From assembly GCA_963662175.1 (NCBI GenBank), contig OY759215.1, forward strand, positions 50,175,213-50,239,212: 64,000 nucleotides of DNA, in the 5' to 3' direction. A program made the position numbers and the translations under genes. The notes beneath the pieces are model-generated. The model saw only the letters and a list, made by a program, of their open reading frames with translations. It was not told the DNA's origin and did not search any database. The DNA is from Aradus depressus (Eukaryota > Arthropoda > Insecta > Hemiptera > Aradidae). This document shows, one piece after another, positions 1 to 11,590 of the stretch; position 1 is the first letter of the stretch, and every line of letters begins with the position of its first letter.

Positions 1-494
1 GGTATTACAGAACTATACCCGTGTGAAAGTATTCAAGACCTGCTCTGACGTAACCCAGTTCAGTAAGCTTCCACCCCCACATTAGATCTTCCTCTGTTAT
101 TTACAAAGAAGGATGGTAATGGTCTTGTGTTTTTCCCTTTTAATTGTTTTCCCTGATTACTGTTGATTAGGATGATCCATCTGATAAGAATAAAGAACCC
201 TGCTGATGCAATGCCCGTTCGAGTGGGAAGTGTGTTCTCAACGTTCGTACGTCTCCCCAGAATATGATAACACACCATTGTGATATATATATATATAATA
301 AATATAATAATGTGTTATCACATATATATAGATACGTCTATTTATTCGTACATGGGAAAAAAAAAAAAAAAATTTCTTCAAACTGTGAGAATGTTCCCTT
401 AGTACTTCTGAGTATTTGTGTAAAATTTTAGATTTTTAGAAATTAATGGTAAACAAAATATATGTAAACTATAACCATGTTACGGTTCAACGGA

Positions 495-900
495 ATAGCT
501 ATGGAAGTAAAAATTCATTCAAGAAAATAAAGAAAAACGTATGTTTTTTTTTTAAAATATTGTTTATTTCACAAAATATATGGGAGTACTTCGGCATTGT
601 TACTTACTTATCTTCAGCCACGCTTAACAAATACACGGCTTGTAAATCAGGCGCGGTGGTCTAAATATCAATTGAAAAAAAAAAAACTTTTCATCAAACA
701 ACACAAAGCAACTGAACTTTATTAATGAGAAGACCAAAATGTTTTAAATAACAAAAAAAAAAAAATATTTCCTTTTTTTATAAAAAAACCGAAAGTACTC
801 CCATATATTTTGTGAAATAGACAATAGGTATGTTTGAGAAACAAACGTTTTTCTTTATATTTTTCATTAAGTGTTTCACAATATCTCTGTAAAACTTGTC
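495..900. repeat. Divergent inverted pair of the hammerhead-like repeat family
   Basis: The arms at about 515-620 (reading left) and 785-890 (reading right) share the string AGTACTCCCATATATTTTG, then GTGAAATA.ACAATA and CGTTTTTCTTTAT, in inverted orientation. About 165 bp of unrelated spacer separates them. The left arm keeps a CTGAAGA core on the - strand near 617. The arrangement matches the pairs at 41499-41673 and 56110-56430. Confidence 0.6.
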
Positions 901-2000
901 AAGTATCATCAAGTGAAAAGGCCAACAGTTGTCGAATCTAAATATTTATGATTTTTCGGACTTTCAAAGGTGTTTCGCAATAACGAGACACTAGGATATC
1001 TTAAATATTATTTTAAATTAATACATGAAGATATAAATTGTTTTTAGCCATAAGATTACTGTAACTTCACCTCTTTACTTATACAGTTAAGGTTTAAACA
1101 ATATGTGGGCCCCTTTTCACATCGAAGTTTTTTTTTTTAGAGACAGGGTCTCTATAAGGATCTAGGATAAGAATAATTGATCCTATTCTAGTGAAAGTTA
1201 TCGGAAGTAAACACAACTCCTGAACTTAGCCCTGAGTGAAGCAGTAAAGTTTTTAACTTGTTTGTTCGGTTTACATTGTTTGCTTTAGTTTGTATTTTTA
1301 GTTCACCATCTATTAGATAATCGGTGAATTGTTAAATTATAACACGAAATTTGGAGAAATCACAACCTCCAAAAATCATCGGATCGAAAAGATTGTTTCA
1401 TATTCATGAATTTTGAAAATGACATTTTGACCACTTACCCAATTATCATTTTTTATACGTTTCCACTTTTATCGTAGAAAACTTTGAATTGAATGGAATT
1501 TAGTATCTGTGATGTTTTGGGCATGCTGCCAATCCATTTTCAGTAATCTAGTTGTTATGGCCTCTTTGTTGGTAGGGTTCAATAAAAGAAAATAGAGATA
1601 AAAGAAAGAAGGAAGGAAAAAAGAGGAACATGAGACAAACGTCTATATTTAACACGAAATACTCCCGAAGGAACTTGCAAATAAACTCGATGCAAAAATG
1701 GACACAGTTTATCACGTTCACAATTAACACACACTGCAACCTCTCTTGGAACCTTCCGCCCTCTCTACACTGCTGCCTTATATCGATCACTAGTCGATAA
1801 TTATTATAATTGAAAGTTGTTTCTCCAAAGTGATTGTTGTTAACATATTTTTCCAGTGAGAATGTTTTACGAATTGTATAAAATTCGGTATTTATGAGTT
1901 TCTGGATACTCTGAAAGCTGTGAAATATTGGTCAAAGGCTCTAAATTCGACATTTGTATTAGGGTATGTTTGCCATGTTGTGCCTATCTTGACAGGTGAG
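901..2000. other. No gene seen
   Basis: AT-rich sequence with short frames only. No repeat-family match or splice-supported exon was recognised. An A-rich purine stretch lies at 1580-1625. Confidence 0.5.
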
Positions 2001-2292
2001 TATACAGTCAGTAACAAAAATGTTCGGACGGTTTGATTTTTCAATAAAAAATTATAATAATTAAATGCACAAGTAATAAAAAATAATTTAAAAAAATAAT
2101 TAAAGCCATTTTTCAATCAAGAATAAGAATTCAAAAGTGGGTTAGGATAAAGGAAAAACAGCTTTGATTAGAACAAATAAATATTTTAATTTAATAAATT
2201 TTATAACAAGTAATGTAGGTAACAAAAATTTTCGGACAAAAATGTAAATAACTATAAATAAATTCAATGTTTTTTTTACGATTTTACAAAAG

Positions 2293-2637
2293 CTAAGTAC
2301 GTACCAATTCACAGGTGTGTTTCGGATCGTTGTCTTGGTAAAAATGAAAAGTCCGTAAAATCCCAAGTTTTTCAGCACTCTTTTTCAAATTGCTCCTTAG
2401 TAATTCGGCATAAACTTTTCCAGTCATGGTGGTTTCAATGAAAACCAGTTCACCAATTCCACTAGACGCCATACACCCCCACACCATCACTGAGCCACCC
2501 CCATGTTTTACTATTGGTTTTAAATTTTTTGGATTCATCTCCTCATTACGCCTTCTCCAAATTTTGTCGCGACTGTCGGGACTAAATATATTAAACTTAC
2601 ATTCAAAAGTATTTGCTTGCAATAGAACAAACCGCAA
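2293..2637 (-). pseudogene. Tc1 transposase, catalytic part (truncated)
   Basis: The frame resumes with FECKFNIFSPDSRDKIW and continues through GGGSVMVWGCM and QDNDPKHT, hallmarks of the Tc1 DDE domain. The first catalytic Asp, expected just before ESKF, is replaced by Phe (TFECKF). The second is present in QDND. The frame ends soon after (CELVRT then stop), so the segment holding the third acidic residue is missing. With two of three catalytic residues gone and the gene split by about 500 bp of foreign sequence, the element cannot make an active enzyme. Confidence 0.88.
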
Positions 2638-3057
2638 TAATAAAATATTCTTGTATCTTGTAACTCTTCACAACATAAAAAGAAATCTCAGGTCATGTAA
2701 TGTCAGAAAACTAGATTTTTGTGATATGACGTTGGAAGAGAGCGACAGCAGCGCTGACCCTCGGCAGAAACCGTCCCTTCCCCCTACTCTATCCCCTCCA
2801 CCTTCCCTCTAAAGAAACTAAGTACCCAATTTTTCTAATTTAAACGTTTTTTCTCCGATATTTCGACAAATAAATGTTTCCAGATCATGTCCGTTTACTT
2901 CCATGTAATATATGTATACATATACTATTACTTTACTTTTGTTTACTTCCCTATACATATAATATATGTATACATAATAATATGTACTAAAAATTTTGTA
3001 ATCGTGTGAACATCAGAGATCAATTGCATGCGTGTGTTTATGTGAGAGCTCAAACGC

Positions 3058-3142
3058 TTTGACCTGACATCGTACAGGCTCATGACCATCGCTTAACATC
3101 CCATCCGAAGGACGGAGTGCTTAAGTTTATTTTACCTCGCAG
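3058..3142 (-). mobile_element. SINE fragment inside the Tc1 transposase gene
   Basis: It matches the central part of the window's tRNA-derived SINE in reverse orientation: the blocks for the GATGTCAGG, AGCGATGGTC and CCGTCCTTCGG positions and the start of the internal hairpin. It abuts the transposase frame at 3143. The other inserted sequence at about 2640-3057 was not recognised. Confidence 0.7.
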
Positions 3143-3583
3143 ATGAATGACATTATTCCAAAAAATTTCTGAATGATTCTGGAACTCTTTTGCGAAGCTC
3201 AATCTTTTTTTATATTTTTTTCACTCACAAACGGTTTTTGGTACTCTCCCATTATATCCTGCTTCTTTTAGAATTCTTCGAACATTTTGTGGGTGAACTT
3301 TCTTTCCCGTTTCTCTGTATACCTCGGCGACGATCTGAGGTGCACTCCTCGAGGGCTTGTTTTTAATTTTCCGGACAACGCTACACCTTTCTCGGTCGTT
3401 CAATACTCTTGGACGGCCAGAGGAAGGTTTCAAGTCTATCCGATCCTCGTGCTTATACCTTCGAATTACATCGGCTACGGTGCTTTTACTCCGGCCTACC
3501 ATACCACCGATTTTGCGGACACTTAATCCTTTTTCATAATTAAAAATTATTATCTGTTGAACTTCAAAAGATGTTCGACCCAT
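3143..3583 (-). pseudogene. Tc1 transposase, N-terminal DNA-binding part (frameshifted)
   Basis: From the ATG at 3581-3583 the frame begins MGRTSFEVQQIIIFNYEKG. It contains two helix-turn-helix segments typical of Tc1 transposases: VRKIGGMVGRSKSTV (about residues 21-35) and a second in the PQIVAEVYRETG region. The frame stops at 3221, but a +1 shift near 3235 restores Tc1-like sequence (KPFVSEKNIKKRLSFAKEF) down to about 3143. A SINE fragment and other sequence then interrupt it. These helices bind the terminal repeats in active relatives. Confidence 0.85.
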
Positions 3584-4101
3584 CTTGACAGCAGGAAATA
3601 CAAATAACTACTGAATGCAGTAATAGAAGGATATAAACACATTTTATTTGTTCGGTATTAGCGGTTGGTTGAGAAGGGATTAAAGATCATGATCAGAGTC
3701 GCATTTGTTTACAAAACAAACAACAGGTGTCCAGAAAATTTTGTTACGTGAATTTCTTGTCTTCAATTATTAATGCAAAATTTCCTATTAGCTGTAAATG
3801 TTTAATTAATTGTTTTACGGCGTTTTGAAATGATTGATGATCTCGAAATTTAAAACTTTGCTTGAATTAAATATTTTGCCATATAAATATGTGTAACTGC
3901 AAAAGAAAAACAAAATTATAAATTGTCCGAAAATTTTTGTTACTGATTGTATATGTATATTTTTGGCGAGGAGACAACTCTTGGCCCATCACTACACACA
4001 AGGAGAACCTCACCAAATTATTCAGTTGCCAAGTGACTCCTGAAAGTTTATTTAGTAAACATTAGTTATACATAGCTCTGTGTTGTTATTTATCTACATT
4101 A

Positions 4102-4390
4102 CTTCCCCAGCTATAAAAAGTATAGGTGAAGTTATCTAATTGCACAGAAATTCGATGTTGAGTTTTCCCCGGCATTTCATGTATTCCAAGAATGAAAAAA
4201 AAAAATCCTGTCTTTGTGTGTATGTGAACACGATAACTAGCGGTCGAAGGGAAGGGGACCAGAGTGGTCTCACTTCATAAACCCAATAACTGCCAATGTA
4301 ATGAATGTATCGACATGATATTTTTATATTTCAATTCAAAAACCTCAAAAGAACGTAGATACTTATTAATTTTCCGGCCTAGATATGTTT
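4102..4390 (+). repeat. GGGGAAGT-ended repeat, partial copy
   Basis: It starts ACTTCCCCAGCTATA and shows the family order: GAAGTTAT.TAAT, AGAAATTCGATGTTGAGTTT, a T/A-rich block, GTGAACACGATAACT, AATAACTGCCAATGTAATGA, ATCGACA. No coding potential was recognised. Confidence 0.7.
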
Positions 4391-4473
4391 TTGTTGTTTG
4401 TATATAAACTAACAAATGAACATTTCTTGTAAATTTTGCATACTTTATTTGCCTGTTTCAATTATTAATTTCC

Positions 4474-4693
4474 CAGGATACGAAGTATAGAGGAAGTTAT
4501 GTAATCCGCCAGAACTTCGATGCTGATTCCAATAATGAAAAAAGAAAATCTTAGCTGTTTGTTTCTGTGAACATGATAAATCCTGATGGAATGATTATAT
4601 CTACATGATAATTTATAAGTATATCCTGAACTCCATTAGAACTACACCAATCAATTTTCAGCCGAATCCGTTTAGAGGAAAGAGAGCCGGAAT
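4474..4693 (+). repeat. GGGGAAGT-ended repeat, partial copy
   Basis: It begins ACGAAGTATAGAGGAAGTTA, then TGTAATC, and runs through GTGAACATGATAAATCC and TCAATTTTCAGCCGAATCC. It ends at a hairpin-like GCCGG..GAATCACCGGC that also begins the next copy, so the two copies are joined tail to tail. Confidence 0.7.
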
Positions 4694-5240
4694 GAATCAC
4701 CGGCAATTAACTTCCCCAGCAAAAATGAGTTAATGTCTCCGCTCTCCCTTTAACACCAATCGACCGTTTCAATAAATAGTTCTGAATCATAATAAATTTC
4801 GTGATACATTCAATGCAGAGACAGTTTTTAGGTGTTTTGAATCGAGCCTCCCTCCTCTGTTTCTCCCTTCTTTTTGAATGATAACGCAGTAAATTATTAT
4901 TTGCCGTCCTCATGGTTTTGAATTTACACTCTGAATAAAATTTCAAAACATTCAGTGCATCAGCTGTTTTTTGTCTCTCCTACTTCTCTTTCTTTCGGCC
5001 GATCTGGCTGAATATATGTCGTCTGTATGGGGTTTTGGATACACGTGCCAAATTCCGTATTATTACATTCATTCCTTCAGCAGTTATCATGCTCACACAA
5101 TGATATAGGCTCCCCCCCCCCCCCCCCCCCCCCCGTTTTTGGCTTCACAAAAAAATTAAATTCCAGTGAAAACTCAACATCGAATTTCTGACCGATTACA
5201 TAACTTTCCCTATACATCGTAAAACTAGGGAAGTAAAAAT
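4694..5240 (-). repeat. GGGGAAGT-ended repeat, near-complete copy
   Basis: Reverse copy from CACCGGCAATTAACTTCCCC to TAGGGAAGTAAAA. It includes two internal degenerate units (anchors near 4790 and 4900) and the terminal inverted segment ATCGAATTTCTGACCGATTA. A run of 23 C at 5112-5134 interrupts it. Confidence 0.75.
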
Positions 5241-5699
5241 CAATATATTTTTATTTTCATTTTTCTCGTTCTAGCTTTATCCTTGGCTCGTTGATGTTGA
5301 TCATCATAAGAACTATGGTTAACAAACACACTCGAGATCTCTCATCTCAATTGACAATCTTCCCTATAATTTATGTAATCTGAGTTTATATAATGGTACT
5401 ACATATATGCCTATATAACAATGATTATTTGGAAATTAAAAAGAAGAAAGTACAAAGAAAAGTTCCTGTATGTAAAACAGGTTTTCGTTATGGTCTGATA
5501 AAGTTCAATTTCTACTTACCCATTACAATTTCCCATTCTGTCTAATTATTGTTGATTACTTAAAATTACAAGTTGTTTTGTACTCTAAAAATAATAATTA
5601 TTGTTTCAAGTGTAATGGTGTGGTCCACAAGTAAGGGCAAACGTCTGTTCGTAGCAAAAGACACGACCATTCTCACTTATTACTTTTCCGCGGAGGCCT

Positions 5700-5910
5700 G
5701 TCATATGATAGATGCAACATAAAACTGTATGATGTAGTGGACCACCACTAAGTCACCAACAGCAGTTTGTTCTTCCGATATTTTTACATTGGCACAAACT
5801 GGAGCATACCGAAGAATGGTCCGAACAGGAGCATACTGGCCCAATCGGTGGATGCCATGTACTTGTCCTCCAATACGATCAACCCCCAAGCGTTGGGCCA
5901 ATGTGTTCTC
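5700..5910 (-). pseudogene. Possible retrotransposon ORF1-like fragment
   Basis: The - strand peptide ENTLAQRLGVDRIGGQVHGI followed by HRLGQYAPVRTILRYAP resembles the segment of LINE-type ORF1 proteins in which a short helix precedes a (A/S)HR(L/I)G motif and a basic stretch. Only about 65 residues are open, with no initiator or end. No flanking element ends were seen, so this could be a chance frame. Confidence 0.25.
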
Positions 5911-6562
5911 GATCCACCCCTTTTGAAACGTCTCTTATTGTTTTTGTTATAAACACATTTATTTTGTATTCCATGACCCCTCTCAAGATCTGTGTACTTC
6001 AACACGATATCTGAGAGAGCAGATTCCAAATGGTTTCCTCCCCTTAAGAAGACCTCTCTTCCTCGAGCTGGTTCTACCGACCCACTATCCAGAAGGAAGT
6101 GGCGCCCTGGGTTATGTCACTCTCTTTATGGCCTCTCTCATTTAATGTTAATTCGCTATAAATTACAGAGAAAGTTCTTCTTCTCCTTCTAATGAACCCA
6201 AAACATATCACATCCCACTCATCCCCATCCATGACTACGGCTCCAAATTTAATATTTGACAAATAGAAAACTATAGTATCTGTGATAAGAAGAATGGTTT
6301 GTCAACATTTCATATTATATAACCATAAAACAATTCGAAGTTGGGTAAAGTACGAGCCCTGCTAAGGGCTCATTTCTGGACATTGACTGAAGGTATGATA
6401 CATATCGTACATAGAGCAAGAATACCTTTTATTTGTTTACTAAATTATTTGAATTTGTGGTTTACTATTATGCAAACACTTTTCGTGAATATCAAAAGTT
6501 TGAATAAAAGAATGAATTAGGTAAAATGAGCTAATGTGAATAAAATCAACTTTATGTATATA

Positions 6563-6856
6563 GAGGGACCCGATAGCTCAATAGTATGCATGGTTACTGA
6601 GCTCAAGATGGCGGGTTCAAATCTGGTGGTAAAATTAAGCACGCCGTCTTCGGATGTGGCTTTAAGCGATGGTCCCGAGCCTGTACGATGTCAGGTACTC
6701 GTAAAAGATCCCTAGGTGAATAAAACTTTAGGGTAGGCAAAATGTAGGACTCCCATAGTATATAGTCGGCTCGTGCCCACCAGTGTGATGAAAGAGCGCT
6801 CTAGTTGTATACAATATGACCTCGTAGTTAAAACCCGGGCTTTAGTCACAACATCT
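6563..6856 (+). mobile_element. tRNA-derived SINE, old copy
   Basis: The promoter boxes are decayed (GATAGCTCAATAGTATGCAT; GGGTTCAAATC). The central blocks GCACGCCGTC, AAGCGATGGTCCCGAGCCTG, GATGTCAGGTACTCG and AGAGCGCTCT remain. The internal hairpin is largely deleted. Confidence 0.8.
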
Positions 6857-7988
6857 AATAGATATATAGACGTAAGGAGAAGCTCGGAAAGGCGGAATAG
6901 GCAGAAGATTTGCCTGATGCGACCTCGTCTGTGCTACACTCTGCTGACCCATGGCCGGGGTGGCAGCCCCAGGCTGTGGCAAGTATGGAGCCTGGCCATT
7001 CAAAGACAGCCACATATTGGAGGAGTACCCCGGTTACAGGAAAGTATTGACGGCCAAGGGGATCCAAACGATATCTTTATCTATCTATCTAGACGACGGC
7101 AGGACTACAGAAGCCATCCTAACAATGTTGAAGGAAATGCGACTTATAGGAACGATCTAGTACGAATCGCTTGTTTAGACGGGCTGAAAGATCTTACTAT
7201 CGAACTTCGACAAATAAACCTACTAATATTACATATTTTAGTTACTTCATATTTTTGATAGTAATCAACTTAGAATCAAATCTACCATAAAATAAAATGA
7301 AACTCTTGAAGGTTGAGGAACAGAAATAAAAACAAAAGATAATAATGGAGTTAAGAAAAGGGAAAGCTACAAAAACAAAAATAAATTGAATTATATTATT
7401 TTTCTGCGACAAAAACATGGAGGGTCGAAAACATGTCAATGTATCAGAAAAAAGTTAATGTAATTTGGTCAGATCTCAGGTCCAGAGTACGAGACTTTTC
7501 TAAGTTTTTCCAAAGTGGGTAGTTTTTCCAAAGAGTATTTACTCGTCGTAGTTTTTCCATGGCGACTCTCCAAGGACTTTCAAAACTATCCTATCCTACT
7601 ACAAAAAAAAGTCATTTTAGGACCCATTGAAAAAAGGAATGAAAACAAAAAGAATGAGTCATGACTTCATAAAGGGGTGTTGTGCGACTTGAAAATGCCT
7701 TCTAGAAGGGGGAAATTTCGGGACTTTTACTTGAATTTCTTAATTTAGCAGTCGTAAATTTTCTCGTTTCATTGAGAATGAAATTGAAACAACATTTTGT
7801 ATACACCATTATTACGCCCATAACATGTGCTTGGCCAAATTGGTTCAGCAAAAGGAAAACTAAAAATAATTCAAAATAAAACCAGTCCTTGGTTTCCGGC
7901 GCTTTACGCCAAGTGAACTCGGGATCTTTTCGAGGGTTCTGTTCTTCCTGCATCCCTGTCGGCGGTCGGCGGGGCTCCCGGCACCGGG
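6857..7988. other. No gene recognised
   Basis: A frame of 161 codons (6773-7258, +) begins in SINE sequence and shows no known motif. The remainder is AT-rich. 6880-7090 is richer in G+C and may be a mobile-element fragment, but I could not place it. Confidence 0.4.
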
Positions 7989-8490
7989 TTAGAAGGCTTT
8001 CTTGATTTTCCGCCAGGAGGAGACGAACCGACCAAAGGCCAGGTAGCCAGCCTCCGTTATCAGTCCCAGGTAGGATCCTGTCTGGCGAATCAGCGCCGCC
8101 CTGGACCCGTCATATAGCGGGCATTCGAGAACTACGTGTTCCGCAGTCTCGACGCCGCCACACGAGCAGGCAGGGCTGTTCTTCCTCTTAAAAAAGAAGA
8201 GCTTGGCGCTGAAGTCGCCGTGACCTGATAGCACGCCTGGTTGTATCCATGGAGAGTCAAGGCGCGTCCGGACGTCCGGGAAATAGGCGAAGGTTGTTCG
8301 GCCATCTGTCGATCGCGCCCAACGCTGTTGCCATCTTTCCACAATCCATTCCTGGACAATGCCCCTCAGACGCTCTGGGCTCGTCCGTCCTTGCATCTCC
8401 CCCTTCAGGGCATCGTCCTACAAACTCCGAGACGATCCTCCAGAACCTCTCTCTCAGCCCTGGATCCATCCGGAGAGCCCATCGCACATC
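7989..8490 (-). pseudogene. Non-LTR retrotransposon ORF2, C-terminal end
   Basis: The - strand frame 8396-7989 reads VERWQQRWARS...TFAYFPDVRTRL...GVLSGHGDFSAKLFFF, then CSCGGVETAEHVVLECPLY, and ends at a stop at 7989. A LSGHG(D/N)F motif followed by a C-x-C-x7-H-x4-C zinc-binding cluster marks the end of reverse transcriptase proteins of the R1/Jockey type. Upstream, another frame (MRWALRMDPGLRERFWRIVS) overlaps, suggesting a frameshift near 8400. The reverse transcriptase core is absent, so this is a 5'-truncated or rearranged copy. Confidence 0.75.
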
Positions 8491-9282
8491 CCCGACTATG
8501 ACGCAGACTCCTACGAGACATTAATTACCCCATAACTACTTTTATTTTTCGTTGTATTTTATTTTGTAATTTTTGTGAAATGCACTTGAATGCCGAATCA
8601 AATAAATGGCTTTCTTCTTTTTCATTATTCACCACAATTTATATACATCAGTAAGTTAGCGACATTATACATGACCTGATACAACACTTATAATGAAGTT
8701 CTAGAAATTAATATTTCTGGGAACATAAGGTTAGCCGCCAGCCACTTTATTCCATCGTGGTGGTCCCCCTGATATAATTCCCATTAATCCTCAAACTCGG
8801 ATGAAGGAGCCTTGACACTTTCTCAAGTCTAAAGTTACACCACGCCACGACAAGTTATTTATTGGCTGCGGTTTCTTCACGCCTCATATGATTAGTGATG
8901 TCGGATTTCACTTTCATTGTGTTTACTTGATTCATAGGTATATAAAGTTATGTACCATCATTTACCTAACTAAAGTTGTAAATAAAGTAAAAGTAAAAAA
9001 TAAATAACTGAAAATTATGAAGGGAGCAAATAAATAACTAAAAACTACTTTCTCATATCGTGAGATTACAACAAGAAACAACAAAAATGAATCCTTTTTT
9101 TTTTACAAATAGATATTTACAATTGTAAAAAATTAGGTCTACACTACGTCAGAGACATTACCGACTTGTCACAACTTCTAGAGATTGACTTCACATTGTG
9201 AAGTATGTAATAATACTGTTGTGTCCAAAAATGGACATTTCCCGTCCATCAAAGGTATTAATGTTTCTAACAAAGTATATTA

Positions 9283-9540
9283 TCTATGCTAATATACCTA
9301 AAGAGAGAAAGTTTGTGTGTATTTGAGGTAATCTCAAAAACTACTTAACCGATTTGGATAATTCATTCATCGTTGGGAAACTTCTTTCTTTCCGGTGGTT
9401 AATACATTTTCAAACTTTATCAAAAGGAAGTTGAGCAGTGATGGTGAAAGTGAAGTAAGTGGGAGAAAAAACGGCAGTCCGGCTGCCATTTATTGCATAC
9501 GCTGCCTAAACCGTTGAAGATATATCAAAATGATGTATGG
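9283..9540 (+). mobile_element. Possible Helitron-like 5' end
   Basis: TCTATGCTAATAT, then AGAGAGAAAGTTTGTGTGTA, then AATCTCAAAAACTACTTAAC and CGATTTGGATAATTCATTCA, resembles the conserved start of many arthropod Helitrons (TCTATACTAATAT..GTTTGT..AACTACTGAACCGATTT). No 3' hairpin with CTRR was found, so the limits are unknown. Confidence 0.4.
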
Positions 9541-11464
9541 AAGAGTTTTTGGCAGCAGTTCAATTTGTGCAAAATTCAACTTTTTTCTAGTCATGAAACT
9601 TAAAGTATCTAACCGGACAGATAACCAATACTTAATAAAGTTAAACTGTTTAAGGTTACTAACCTGTTTACAGTTATTCCGGGAGAAGTCATGTAACCTG
9701 CTATTATTTTTATAATTCGCAAAAAAGGATAAATACTCAAAACCTATACATGGAAACGCATCCCTAAAACTTAAAGTGCTTCCTTGAGAATTTTATGTGG
9801 AAAACTGTGTTATCTTAAGCATAAGAAAAAAAGTAAAAAAGATAAATACCTTCCGTTTTGGGATCTATCAGAGCTATCTATGCCAGCTAACAGGAAGAGG
9901 CTTTGGTTAAATGGGAAAAGCTACGCGGATATTGTATGTTTAATTGGTTTCCATTAAAGGATCCGTAGCCATTTAGGAAGAGTCATGTCTTGTTTAGTTC
10001 TGTAGGAGTCTTGGAGAAAGCAGAACCAAAATTCTGAGAGGTGCCGTTCTGGAGTTTGAATCAGCAACTTTGTGAACTCTGTTGGAGAATGACAGGAAAC
10101 AAGGTTGGTCAAGTTCTTCAATGTTCTATCGTCTATATTTTTTAAGATGCCTTCAAACCATACCATTGAATTCAGTCTACGCTGAGAAACCTATCAAACT
10201 CTACTCCGAAAGCCTAACAACTATGTCATCACGACCTCATCCTATATGATCCTTTCTGATGATTTCCAAATCAAAACTAATGATTTCCAAAAATATCGTT
10301 TGCACTAAGAGATCCTCACGGGATAGGAAAATCATGAGCCCAGCCAAAAAATGTTATACCTCTAGAAAAAAAAAAAAAAAAAAAAATTTGTAATTGAAGA
10401 AAAAGTCAATAACTTGATCTTCAAAAGTCGGCATGGAAACAACTTGGATCGCAGGACGTATGAACAGTCTTTTCTCTCTCTGACCTTTACGAAGAACTAC
10501 ATGAAACCACTTGTGTCTTTCTTGCAAGATATGTAAATAATCATTTGTCTATGCTGTCTGGAACTGTTGGGACATCTGCAACAAAAGTGACCAGGGTTGA
10601 CCTCTCTGAATAAGAGTTGTTAGATGCTTCAGTCTCCGGCACCACGTGACCTGCCTTAGTCAACGTAGCATCCAAGGCATGGCAGCTTGAATCATTTGAT
10701 TATTGATGACTAAAATCGAAAATCTCTTCTTGCAGGAACTTTCTTGTTATTGTCGCTCGAATGAACAACGTTTTGGATACTTGCGGCTTCTACTAGCGCG
10801 ACAGAGGGTAAAAGATCCATGTCTCAGCACATGATGTCACAGCTGCCCAGATCTGCAGCCATCTAATCCCTTTTCGCATGTTGGCATATATTATATAGTC
10901 TAACTATTGTTAAAGAGATGTTTACATACTGAGTAGTGTTCTGTTTGGTATGCGATCACTTTTCTCAATGTCACCCGGGGTTGGTCAAGAAGAGTTGTTC
11001 TTTTTTGTTGTCCGGTCCTCTAAACAACACTTTTAACTGTCGACCACTCTGTTGTTCGCGCCAGGGTGAATTCCCTTTCCTCCAGGACTGTTTTGAAAAA
11101 AAAATGGTCGTAGGCATATTATTAATATTAAAGAGGATCCTGGCGGTCAAGTGGATGGGGTCTATGACTATGAACCTGAAAAGCAGTCTTGGTTGATGAG
11201 TATATATACAATATATAGCACCTTGGGAAAGGAAGTTCAGTGTTAAGTCCAAGTTGTTCAACTAACTTAACAGAGGGATTTTTTTTTGTTTTTTACAAGA
11301 ACGAACTAAGTGCGGGCACAGTTATCGTCGGTTGAAACTGGTATTACAGTTTACTTATAATATATGTATGTTGTTCCCCTTCGTTCTCCATTCTATTTCT
11401 GAGCAGAACTTTTTCCTTTTGTTGGCGCCAGGCACTCTGGGTGGGTCGTCAAAGCTCGATTTTT
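9541..11464. other. No gene recognised
   Basis: Short frames only (70 codons at 9954-10166 on -; about 90 at 10936-11261). A 25-bp similarity near 10945-10985 to the LINE remnant at 36690-36870 suggests an old retroelement here. A-rich tract at 10365-10386. Confidence 0.4.
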
Positions 11465-11590
11465 CATTGGCTAAGGTCAGAGGGTGGTTCCTTCTGATTG
11501 GTCTACAACCTGGTCGATGAATGGACGGCGCCTCTGACGTCATTGTCTGACCCGTATATCAACTGTTGCGTCACGGATTGCGTCACTTAT
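11465..11590. promoter_or_regulatory. CCAAT/CRE-rich, promoter-like stretch
   Basis: Two ATTGG boxes (about 11468 and 11500), a perfect palindromic CRE TGACGTCA at 11535-11542 and two GCGTCAC motifs (about 11566 and 11579) lie within 125 bp of unusually GC-rich sequence. No gene start or TATA box was identified next to it. It could be a promoter relic of a mobile element. Confidence 0.3.

Larger units (their letters stand above)
2003..3951 (-). mobile_element. Tc1-like DNA transposon, complete ends with IR/DR structure, inactive
   Basis: The ends begin TACAGTCAGTAACAAAAA on the left and TACAATCAGTAACAAAAA on the right in inverted orientation. A TA duplication flanks them (2001-2002 and 3952-3953). 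Each end carries a second copy of the core motif about 200 bp inside: left cores at 2011-2029 and 2219-2239, right cores at 3729-3747 and 3925-3943. This four-site inverted-repeat/direct-repeat plan is known from Sleeping Beauty-like Tc1 elements. The transposase gene lies on the - strand between the inverted repeats and is broken. Confidence 0.9.
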
